Shown here: piece by piece, positions 56,908 through 64,000 of the stretch
Position numbering within the stretch: the stretch's first letter is position 1
Layout: each line of letters begins with the position of its first letter
NCBI RefSeq assembly: GCF_012427705.1
Contig: NZ_CP048602.1
Span: 620,001 to 684,000 of the forward strand
Direction: 5' to 3'
Source of the DNA: Vreelandella piezotolerans
GTDB taxonomy: Bacteria; Pseudomonadota; Gammaproteobacteria; Pseudomonadales; Halomonadaceae
DNA length: 64,000 nt
Translations under genes and position numbers: made by a program
The notes under the pieces: generated by a model
What the model was told of the DNA's origin: nothing
The model's database searches: none
What the model saw: only the letters and a program-made list of their open reading frames with translations

Positions 56908-58029
56908 ATGGATGCCAAGGAGTGGTTGGCAGTGCATGCACTGCCTGGGATGGGCGCAACGCGCATTGGACAACTGGTGGCGCGGCAGCCATCGTGGCCG
57001 CAAGGCTGGTTGGCGGCGTTGCCCAGTAGTGCCGCCAATGCGTTACGCCTGTGGCTCGCTCACCCGACGCGCAGCCCTTTGCAACACGCGGTGGACGACA
57101 CCTTGACCTGGCTGCAAGGCGCGCCTCATCGTCATCTACTACACCGCGATCATCCTGATTGGCCTGAGTTACTCGATCAGCTTCCAGACCCACCGGTGGT
57201 ACTGTGGGCGCAGGGGGATTTACGTGCCCTGAGCGCCCCGAGCATTGCCATGGTCGGTACGCGCCGGCCCACGTCGGAGGGCGGTCGCAATGCACAAGCG
57301 TTTGCCCGCGAATTGGCTGGGCGCGGCTGGTGTGTGGTGAGCGGTATGGCCTTGGGGGTCGATGGCATTGCCCAGCGTGCCGCGCTGGAGGCAGGTGGCA
57401 CCTCCATTGCCGTGCTGGGAAGCGGTATCGACGTCATTTACCCCGCACGCCATCGGGATCTCTATGAACAGCTCAGCACCCAGGCCGGCGGTTTGGTGCT
57501 GTCCGAACACCCGCCGGGCACGACGGCGCGTCCGGCCTTTTTTCCCCGCCGTAATCGTATCGTCACTGGACTATCGCTTGGCACTCTGGTGGTCGAAGCC
57601 ACCGAAAAAAGCGGTTCGCTGGTCAGTGCCCGCCTTGCCCTGGAGCAAGGGCGCGAGCTTTTTGCACTGCCGGGCTCGGTGCATAACGTGCAAGCCCGTG
57701 GCTGCCTGCAACTCCTGCGTAGCGGGGCCACGCTGGTGCGCCATGTGGACGACATGCTCGAAGAATTGCAGCAATGGGCGCCCCACTACCTGCACGAAGA
57801 GGCGGCTGTCGGTGCCGAGCCGGTCTCCCATGGCACCGACAGCCCTTCGCCTATCACCGGCGACCCGCTGCTCGATGCACTGGGCACTTCGCCAACGCCG
57901 ATCGATCTGCTGGTGCAAACCACCGGTCTCTCGGTCAGTGATTGCCAACAGCGGCTGTTAATGCTTGAGCTCGAAGGTCAGGCGACGCAGCAGGCAGGTG
58001 GCTGGGTGAGAATGACGGCCCCGTGGTAA
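56908..58029 (+). CDS. dprA: DNA processing protein DprA
   Basis: Loads RecA on incoming single-stranded DNA in natural transformation; 373 residues. The Rossmann-like core has GTRRPTSEGG, VSGMALGVDGIAQ, GSGIDVIYP and the FPRRNRIVTGLS motif; a C-terminal winged-helix domain (DLLVQTTGLSVSDCQQRLLMLE in part) follows. It has a 33-bp gap to the LysM gene and 48 bp to tsaC. Confidence 0.95.
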   Translation: MDAKEWLAVHALPGMGATRIGQLVARQPSWPQGWLAALPSSAANALRLWLAHPTRSPLQHAVDDTLTWLQGAPHRHLLHRDHPDWPELLDQLPDPPVVLWAQGDLRALSAPSIAMVGTRRPTSEGGRNAQAFARELAGRGWCVVSGMALGVDGIAQRAALEAGGTSIAVLGSGIDVIYPARHRDLYEQLSTQAGGLVLSEHPPGTTARPAFFPRRNRIVTGLSLGTLVVEATEKSGSLVSARLALEQGRELFALPGSVHNVQARGCLQLLRSGATLVRHVDDMLEELQQWAPHYLHEEAAVGAEPVSHGTDSPSPITGDPLLDALGTSPTPIDLLVQTTGLSVSDCQQRLLMLELEGQATQQAGGWVRMTAPW

Positions 58030-58077
58030 GATGCAGCCACCTTTGTTCGATTGGCTGAGAGCTTATCAGGAGCGTCT

Positions 58078-58635
58078 ATGAAACCGGCGGTTGACGTGAA
58101 AGCGGCGGTAGCTGCGCTGCGTAAAGGCGGTGTGATTGCCTGCCCCACCGAAGCGGTGTGGGGGTTGAGCTGTGACCCCGATAACGACGAAGCGCTGGCG
58201 CATCTCATGCGTATGAAGGAGCGCGATCCGGCCAAGGGCGTGATTTTGGTAGCGGCGACCATTCAGCAGTTCCAGCCCTGGCTCAATCAGCTACCGTTAG
58301 CGTTACATGCGCCGCTGGCCGCCAGTTGGCCCGGTCCCCATACGTGGTTGGTGCCCGATAACGGCAGAAGCCACGGCCTGGTGCGCGGCGCTCATCAAAG
58401 CGTGGCGCTACGCGTCACCGACCATCCGCTGATGAAAGCGCTGTGTGAGGCGTTTGGTGGTCCGCTCGTTTCTACCTCGGCCAACCGAGCCGGTGACCCG
58501 CCTGCCATGAGCGCAGACGAGGTCGCCACCATTTTTGGCGAAGACGTCGCAGCTATCGTGGCGGGCGAATTGGGCGGCAATGCCAAACCCAGCACCATCC
58601 GCGATTTAGTGACCGGCAAAGTGATGCGTGACTAG
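58078..58635 (+). CDS. tsaC: Threonylcarbamoyl-AMP synthase
   Basis: Makes the TC-AMP intermediate for t6A in tRNA; 185 residues, YrdC domain only, as in the E. coli type. Motifs include GGVIACPTEAVWGLSCDP, the KERDPAKG loop and STSANRAGDP. CAGGAG lies before the chosen ATG at 58078; an upstream in-frame start without a site is rejected. Confidence 0.95.
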   Translation: MKPAVDVKAAVAALRKGGVIACPTEAVWGLSCDPDNDEALAHLMRMKERDPAKGVILVAATIQQFQPWLNQLPLALHAPLAASWPGPHTWLVPDNGRSHGLVRGAHQSVALRVTDHPLMKALCEAFGGPLVSTSANRAGDPPAMSADEVATIFGEDVAAIVAGELGGNAKPSTIRDLVTGKVMRD

Positions 58636-59673
<1,038 letters not shown>

Positions 59674-59682
59674 GGAGTGTCG

Positions 59683-60501
59683 ATGACCGACCGTTACTGC
59701 GTGTTTGGTAATCCGATCAAACACTCGAAATCACCGCTGATTCACGGTGAGTTCGCCCGTCAAACCCAGCAGCCCATGACGTACACGGCGGTACTGGCGC
59801 CTGAGGATGGTTTTACAGACGCATGGCGAGCTTTCGTGGCGGGCGGTGGCCGGGGTGCCAACGTGACCGTGCCGTTCAAAGGCGATGCTTTTGCGCTTTG
59901 CGATACGTTGAGCTATCGCGCCAAGCGCGCCCAAGCGGTCAATACGCTGATCGTGGGGGGTAACGGGCGCACCTACGGTGATACGACCGATGGTATTGGA
60001 TTAGTGCGTGATTTGGCCTATCACCGCGTCCCTCTGGCGGGTAAGCGCGTGCTGGTGCTCGGCGCTGGCGGTGCCGTGCGTGGCATTTTAGAGCCACTGC
60101 TGGCCGAAAAACCCAGCGAGGTGGTCGTCGCCAACCGAACCGTGGCAAAAGCCGAGCAGTTGGCGGAGGCGTTCGTGGATCTGGGGCGTATTTATGGCGG
60201 TGGCTTTGCGTCGGTAAAGGGGCCGTTCGATGTGGTCATTAACGGCACCAGTGCCAGCCTGTCAGGCGAGCTGCCGCCGCTACCGGAGACACTGTTTGGC
60301 GAAGGTGCCTGGGCCTACGACATGATGTACGGCGCCGAGCCGACGGTGTTTCTTCAGTGGGCAGGACCGCGCGGCGCAAAGCTGCTGGATGGTTTGGGTA
60401 TGCTGGTCGAGCAGGCGGCCGAATCGTTCTTTGCATGGCGCAACGTGAGACCCGAAACGGCCAGCGTACGCACGCTTCTACGTCAATCGCTCAATTATTG
60501 A
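59683..60501 (+). CDS. aroE: Shikimate dehydrogenase
   Basis: NADPH-dependent reduction of 3-dehydroshikimate; 272 residues. The substrate motif is HSKSP, the catalytic lysine is in NVTVPFK, and the NADP loop is [10 protein letters not shown] with NRT. AAGGAG precedes the ATG at 59683; a GTG two codons earlier overlaps the site. Confidence 0.96.
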   Translation: MTDRYCVFGNPIKHSKSPLIHGEFARQTQQPMTYTAVLAPEDGFTDAWRAFVAGGGRGANVTVPFKGDAFALCDTLSYRAKRAQAVNTLIVGGNGRTYGDTTDGIGLVRDLAYHRVPLAGKRVLVLGAGGAVRGILEPLLAEKPSEVVVANRTVAKAEQLAEAFVDLGRIYGGGFASVKGPFDVVINGTSASLSGELPPLPETLFGEGAWAYDMMYGAEPTVFLQWAGPRGAKLLDGLGMLVEQAAESFFAWRNVRPETASVRTLLRQSLNY

Positions 60502-60507
60502 GCAGGG

Positions 60508-60531
60508 CGATGGGGGCGAGTGCCCCCATCG
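60508..60531. terminator. Hairpin between aroE and the convergent small gene
   Basis: A 10-bp perfect GC-rich stem (CGATGGGGGC / GCCCCCATCG) with a GAGT loop, between convergent genes. Only a poor U tract follows on either side. Confidence 0.65.
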
Positions 60532-60543
60532 TGTCGTCGTGAC

Positions 60544-60801
60544 CTAACGCGATTTGGTATAAAACCCCACCATACACATCACCAGCCCCACCACGGATAG
60601 CAGCATGCCGCCGTTGACCAGCAGCGGTGAACGCTCGAGCCACGACACGAAAGGCTGCGGTGTGTCATAGCATGCACCATCCAGATAGTTCCAATAGCCG
60701 CCATCGAGTTGGCAAGCGCGGACGTCCCCCAACTCCCAAAAATAGACGCCTAGTAGCACCAGAACTGGTAGCACTAATAGCAGTAAACCCAATCGGATCA
60801 T
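60544..60801 (-). CDS. Small two-helix membrane protein, unknown
   Basis: An 85-residue protein with a hydrophobic N-terminal helix (about 4-22), a polar loop with two Cys (RACQLDGGYWN and GACYDTP) and a second helix (about 60-80). The cysteine-bearing loop would face the periplasm if the N-terminal helix is in-out. AGAGG precedes the ATG. I do not recognise the family. It lies downstream of the M48 gene on the same strand and may be cotranscribed. Confidence 0.7.
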   Translation of the reverse strand: MIRLGLLLLVLPVLVLLGVYFWELGDVRACQLDGGYWNYLDGACYDTPQPFVSWLERSPLLVNGGMLLSVVGLVMCMVGFYTKSR

Positions 60802-60820
60802 CGAAAACCTCTAAGTGGAG

Positions 60821-61624
60821 CTACGGGCGTGGGCAGTTGGGCGTGCGGCCGCTGCTGCGCGCCTGCTCGTAGGTGGCCAGCGCTTGATCCATGTTGGCTT
60901 GCAGGCCTTGAATCCGCTGGCCTTGACTCGGGTGGGTCGACATCCAGGCGGGAGGCGCGCCGCCGCCCGATGCGGCCTGCATGTTCTCCCATAGCGTGAC
61001 GCTTTCGCGCGGATCGAACCCCGCCTGCGCCATGAGCTGTAAGCCAATCACATCGGCCTCGCTCTCATGACGTCGGGAGAACGGCAGGGCGATCCCGTAT
61101 TCGGCACCCAAGCCGAGCACGCCCATGAGCTGCTGGCCTGCCGGTGTCTGCATCCCCGAGGTGCTGGAAATGACCGAGAGACCCAGCGACGTGGCACTTT
61201 GGGTGGAGGCGCGCTCGTTGGCATGACGCGCGAGCACGTGGCCGATTTCATGGCCGACGACCGAGGCGAGCTGGTCCTGCGTGGTGGCAATATCCAACAT
61301 GCCGGTGTTGACGCCCATGTAGCCGCCCGGGAGGGCGAAGGCGTTCGGCTGTTCGGATTCGAAGACACGAATTTGCCAATCGAGGTTACGCTGTTCGTTG
61401 GGGAGGACGTCGACGATCGCATTGGTGATGCACTGCACGTAGCGGTGGCTCGCCTGGCCAGCGGTCGGAATGTTTTGCTGATATTCGGCGAAGGCCTGCT
61501 GGCCCATTTGATTGAGCTGATCATCGGAGAGCAGCAACAGCTGTGAGCGGCCGGTGGGTGAGGTCGAGCAGGCTGCGATCGAGGCGCACAGCGCCGTCAC
61601 CGCTAATGGGCGAAGCCAACGCAT
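60821..61624 (-). CDS. M48 family metalloprotease lipoprotein
   Basis: A 267-residue zinc protease. A lipoprotein signal with lipobox IAAC places the lipidated Cys at residue 19. The zinc motif is HEIGH (VVGHEIGHVLARH) and the third ligand is in ESEADVIGL. It is the single-domain LoiP/YcaL-like type without the TPR tail of BepA, with a role in outer-membrane protein quality control expected. AAGGAAA precedes the ATG at 61624. Confidence 0.92.
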   Translation of the reverse strand: MRWLRPLAVTALCASIAACSTSPTGRSQLLLLSDDQLNQMGQQAFAEYQQNIPTAGQASHRYVQCITNAIVDVLPNEQRNLDWQIRVFESEQPNAFALPGGYMGVNTGMLDIATTQDQLASVVGHEIGHVLARHANERASTQSATSLGLSVISSTSGMQTPAGQQLMGVLGLGAEYGIALPFSRRHESEADVIGLQLMAQAGFDPRESVTLWENMQAASGGGAPPAWMSTHPSQGQRIQGLQANMDQALATYEQARSSGRTPNCPRP

Positions 61625-61721
61625 AGACAGTTTCCTTATAGACGAGTAGGGATCCTTGCACACAAGATAACCACTGACCGTGGTAAATCAACCCCTATCA
61701 TAACGCACTCTGAGGATGACG

Positions 61722-62594
61722 ATGGATGCCGAATTAAGCCAACGCCTGGCGCGATTACTCGATCATGTCGACCACTGGCTGCCACCCGCACCTGTCCCGG
61801 TCGAGTGGGAAAAACACGTGGCGGCCATTTGGCAACGCCACCCGCTGGGTGGGCGGTTGGTGCCCGTGCCGCCAAGAGACACGATGACGCTGGACGACCT
61901 GCTCGGTATCGAGCGGCAAAAGCTGGCGTTGGTCGATAATACGCGCGCCTTTTTACAAGGGCTACCTGCCAACCATGCGCTGCTGTGGGGCTCCCGTGGA
62001 AGCGGAAAATCATCGGTGATACGCGCACTGCTCAACTCGCTGGCCACAGAGGGGTTACGGCTGATCCAGGTTGACCGACATGATCTGTCGAGTCTGCCGC
62101 TGCTAGTGGAACAGCTTCGGCATCAGCCGCATCGCTTCGTGGTGTACTGTGATGATCTCTCCTTCGAGGGTAACGATGACGCGTATAAGGCGCTTAAGAG
62201 CGTGCTAGACGGCGCGCTGACCGGGCCACCAGATAACGTACTGCTCTATGCGACCTCGAATCGTCGCCATCTGTTGCCGGAGTCCATGGACGATAACAGC
62301 GGTTCACGGCTGGTCGGCGAGGAGTTGCATCATGGCGACGCGGTGGAGGAGAAAATTTCGCTGTCGGATCGGTTCGGCCTATGGCTGGGTTTCCACCCCT
62401 TCAGCCAAGCGACCTATTTGGAGGTATGCGAACACTGGGTGGGGCGTATCGGCACGTCCCAGGACTGGGACGATGCGGCACGGGCAGAGGCGATTCGCTT
62501 TGCCACGCTGCGCGGAGGGCGAAGCGGCCGCACGGCGTGGCAATTTGCGGCCCAGTACGTGGGCCGCAAACGGCTGCATGAGCGCGGTGAGTAA
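61722..62594 (+). CDS. DUF815 family ATP-binding protein
   Basis: An AAA-like ATPase of 290 residues. Walker A is GSRGSGKSS, and FVVYCDDLSFE is the Walker B-like region; YATSNRRHLLPE is a sensor-type motif. This is the DUF815 family, function unknown. The second of two ATGs is chosen because GAGG lies 6 bp before it; the first is directly against that site. Confidence 0.88.
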   Translation: MDAELSQRLARLLDHVDHWLPPAPVPVEWEKHVAAIWQRHPLGGRLVPVPPRDTMTLDDLLGIERQKLALVDNTRAFLQGLPANHALLWGSRGSGKSSVIRALLNSLATEGLRLIQVDRHDLSSLPLLVEQLRHQPHRFVVYCDDLSFEGNDDAYKALKSVLDGALTGPPDNVLLYATSNRRHLLPESMDDNSGSRLVGEELHHGDAVEEKISLSDRFGLWLGFHPFSQATYLEVCEHWVGRIGTSQDWDDAARAEAIRFATLRGGRSGRTAWQFAAQYVGRKRLHERGE

Positions 62595-62609
62595 CGCGCT
62601 TGGCAAGAC

Positions 62610-63224
62610 TCAGCGTTGAGGAATGAGCTGCCCGTCGTCACCGACGTTCAGGCGAATCGTCGGAGTGAGCAGGCCTGACGGCAGGGTCATGCCCAAACCG
62701 CGCAAATCGCCAGGAGTAATGGCCAGTTCGCTACCCGCGGGCAGTTCCCCTTGGCTTGCGAGCTGGCGAGCTAACGTCAACATCGGCGTCATTTGCTGAC
62801 GGTCGGCGGCGAGAATATCGAACGCCACCGGCAGGCGCAGATTGGCGTCCTCGCCAGAGGTGAGGGTAACGTTCTGCTGATAGTTGCCCTGCACTGGGTC
62901 CACGCCAGGCATGTCCAGCGTCCAGCGAAAGCCTGACATCTCGACCGGCGGCATGCCAATGGGCAAGCCAAGCCCCATCGCCAGCGTGGCCTGCACCGGT
63001 AGACTGCCTGTGCCCAGGCTAGAGGCCAGCAGGCTCGAAAGGTCGCTGGTGTCCAGCCCGGCATTGACACTATAGGGGCCAATACGCACGTCTTCGATAC
63101 CGAGCGAGGTGACCGCCAAGCGAAAGGCAAACAACCCTGTTTGTGGCAGCGCCAAACAGCCCGTCAACAGGCTGGCTAACAGCAGTAACACCAGGCCGCG
63201 TCCGCGACGAAAAACAACGTGCAT
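62610..63224 (-). CDS. Putative lipoprotein, LEA2/WHy-like
   Basis: A 204-residue protein with a lipoprotein signal (lipobox LLTGC) and a beta-rich body: FRLAVTSLGIEDVRIGPYSV, LPVQATLAMGLGLPIGMPP, and IRLNVGDDGQLIPQR at the end. The layout recalls LEA14-like/WHy lipoproteins of bacteria but the match is only by eye. AGGAGG precedes the ATG at 63224. Confidence 0.7.
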   Translation of the reverse strand: MHVVFRRGRGLVLLLLASLLTGCLALPQTGLFAFRLAVTSLGIEDVRIGPYSVNAGLDTSDLSSLLASSLGTGSLPVQATLAMGLGLPIGMPPVEMSGFRWTLDMPGVDPVQGNYQQNVTLTSGEDANLRLPVAFDILAADRQQMTPMLTLARQLASQGELPAGSELAITPGDLRGLGMTLPSGLLTPTIRLNVGDDGQLIPQR

Positions 63225-63369
63225 GTGACTCCCTCCTGAGAAGGACAAGGGTGAATGAGCTAAGGGTAGGTAAGGTGAGTAGCGATGAAGCTGGACCAGA
63301 AAAGCGCCGCTATTTGAGGGTGGGCGAGGGTTTCTGTCAAGCAGATTTGTCAGTAATGACACAATAAAA

Positions 63370-63395
63370 ACGCCCGCTGCGACAGCAGCGGGCGT
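63370..63395 (-). terminator. Rho-independent terminator of der
   Basis: An 11-bp perfect stem (ACGCCCGCTGC / GCAGCGGGCGT) with a GACA loop followed by TTTTTATTG on the minus strand, 19 bp past the der stop. Confidence 0.92.
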
Positions 63396-63413
63396 GAAGA
63401 CACGAAGCCGCGT

Positions 63414-64000
63414 TTAGCGGCGGCTTTTGCGTGCCTCTTTGGTACGGTTGAGCTCGCGCTTTTTGGCTTTCTCTTTGTCGCTGGCCCCCGCCATAGGGTC
63501 ATAGGGGTTGTCGCCGGAACGAAACTCGAAGCGCATCGGCGTACCGCGCACCTTCAACACTTTACGGAAGGTGTTGGTGAGGTAGCGGCGGTATGCTTCG
63601 GGCAGCGACGACGTTTGGTTGCCGTGTACCACGATGATCGGCGGATTGCTGCCGCCCTGGTGCGCCATACGCAGCTTGATGCGGCGGCCGTTGACCATGG
63701 GGGGCGGATGCTGGCTGACCGCATCCTGCAGCAACGTTGTAAGGCGGTTGGTCGACCAGTGCGCGTTGGCAGCGTTGAACGCCCGTTCGATGGAAGGGTA
63801 GAGATCGCCCACCGCCGTGCCATGCAGCGCGGAAATGAAGTGCAGCTCGGCGTAATCAGCAAAGCCCAGACGGCGCTTGATATCGGCGCGCATCTTCTCT
63901 TTGGCGTCGCTCTCTAGGCCGTCCCACTTGTTGACGGCCAGTACCAGCGCACGGCCCGTGGTGAGCACGTAATCCAGCAGGTGCAGATCCTGTTCGACGA
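63414..64000 (-). CDS. der: GTPase Der, C-terminal part
   Basis: The visible 195 codons are open to the right edge and match the second G domain and KH-like domain of Der (EngA), the double GTPase of 50S ribosome assembly. Visible features are the NKWD specificity motif, the FISALHGT (G5) motif, [16 protein letters not shown] and the basic C-terminal tail [16 protein letters not shown]. The N-terminal half lies outside the window. Confidence 0.96.
   Translation of the reverse strand, partial: VEQDLHLLDYVLTTGRALVLAVNKWDGLESDAKEKMRADIKRRLGFADYAELHFISALHGTAVGDLYPSIERAFNAANAHWSTNRLTTLLQDAVSQHPPPMVNGRRIKLRMAHQGGSNPPIIVVHGNQTSSLPEAYRRYLTNTFRKVLKVRGTPMRFEFRSGDNPYDPMAGASDKEKAKKRELNRTKEARKSRR

Overview
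The window reads as a housekeeping stretch of a gammaproteobacterial chromosome, most probably Halomonas or a close relative (Halomonadaceae). This is inferred from moderately high GC, close spacing of genes, a trkA-rsmB-fmt-def / LysM-dprA-tsaC-hemF-aroE block matching the PA0016-PA0025 region of Pseudomonas, an lptFG/pepA/holC/valS block typical of gammaproteobacteria, and potassium-uptake and ethanolamine genes common in halomonads. The genus is inference; no rRNA or tRNA gene is present to settle it.

Layout. 1-13.6 kb (minus strand): start of an unidentified gene, valS, then a four-gene sapC-tolC-ABC-hlyD type I secretion operon and an MFS transporter lying between valS and holC, then ilvE and pepA. 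13.7-16.4 kb (plus): lptF-lptG-RDD. 16.5-19.7 kb: iron storage pair bfd/bfr with a candidate Fur box, a CstA-type transporter and periplasmic Cu/Zn SOD. 20-21.9 kb: truC-tcdA-DUF1653. 22-25.2 kb: sulfur cluster (metallo-beta-lactamase-fold hydrolase, DUF442 sulfurtransferase-like protein, and a SulP permease broken by two frameshifts). 25.2-28.2 kb (minus): COG0523 zinc chaperone with a strong candidate Zur box, a small TIGR03643 protein, a methyltransferase and an XRE regulator. 28.7-31.5 kb: GAF-GGDEF-EAL protein. 31.5-36.5 kb: eutR divergent from eutBC-eat. 36.6-39.7 kb: frameshifted CIA30 gene, aceK and a zinc-less type sirtuin. 39.8-45.5 kb (minus): complete translationally coupled biotin operon bioBFHCDA, with a mirrored pair of BirA-like operators upstream. 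45.6-46.4 kb: MntA-HepT toxin-antitoxin pair. 46.5-55.7 kb: DTW protein, then on the minus strand def-fmt-rsmB, dodecin, trkA-trkH, TraB family and DMT transporter. 55.8-60.5 kb (plus): LysM protein, dprA, tsaC, a 9-copy heptamer repeat, hemF, aroE. 60.5-64 kb: small membrane protein, M48 lipoprotein, DUF815 ATPase, lipoprotein and the C-terminal part of der.

Most genes are core metabolism, translation and envelope assembly. The accessory or unusual elements are the SapC/type I secretion operon inside an otherwise conserved block, the MntA-HepT pair beside the biotin control region, the two inverted BirA-like operators, the heptamer array upstream of hemF, and two genes disrupted by frameshifts. 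I did not find a CRISPR array, insertion sequence, prophage, rRNA or tRNA gene.
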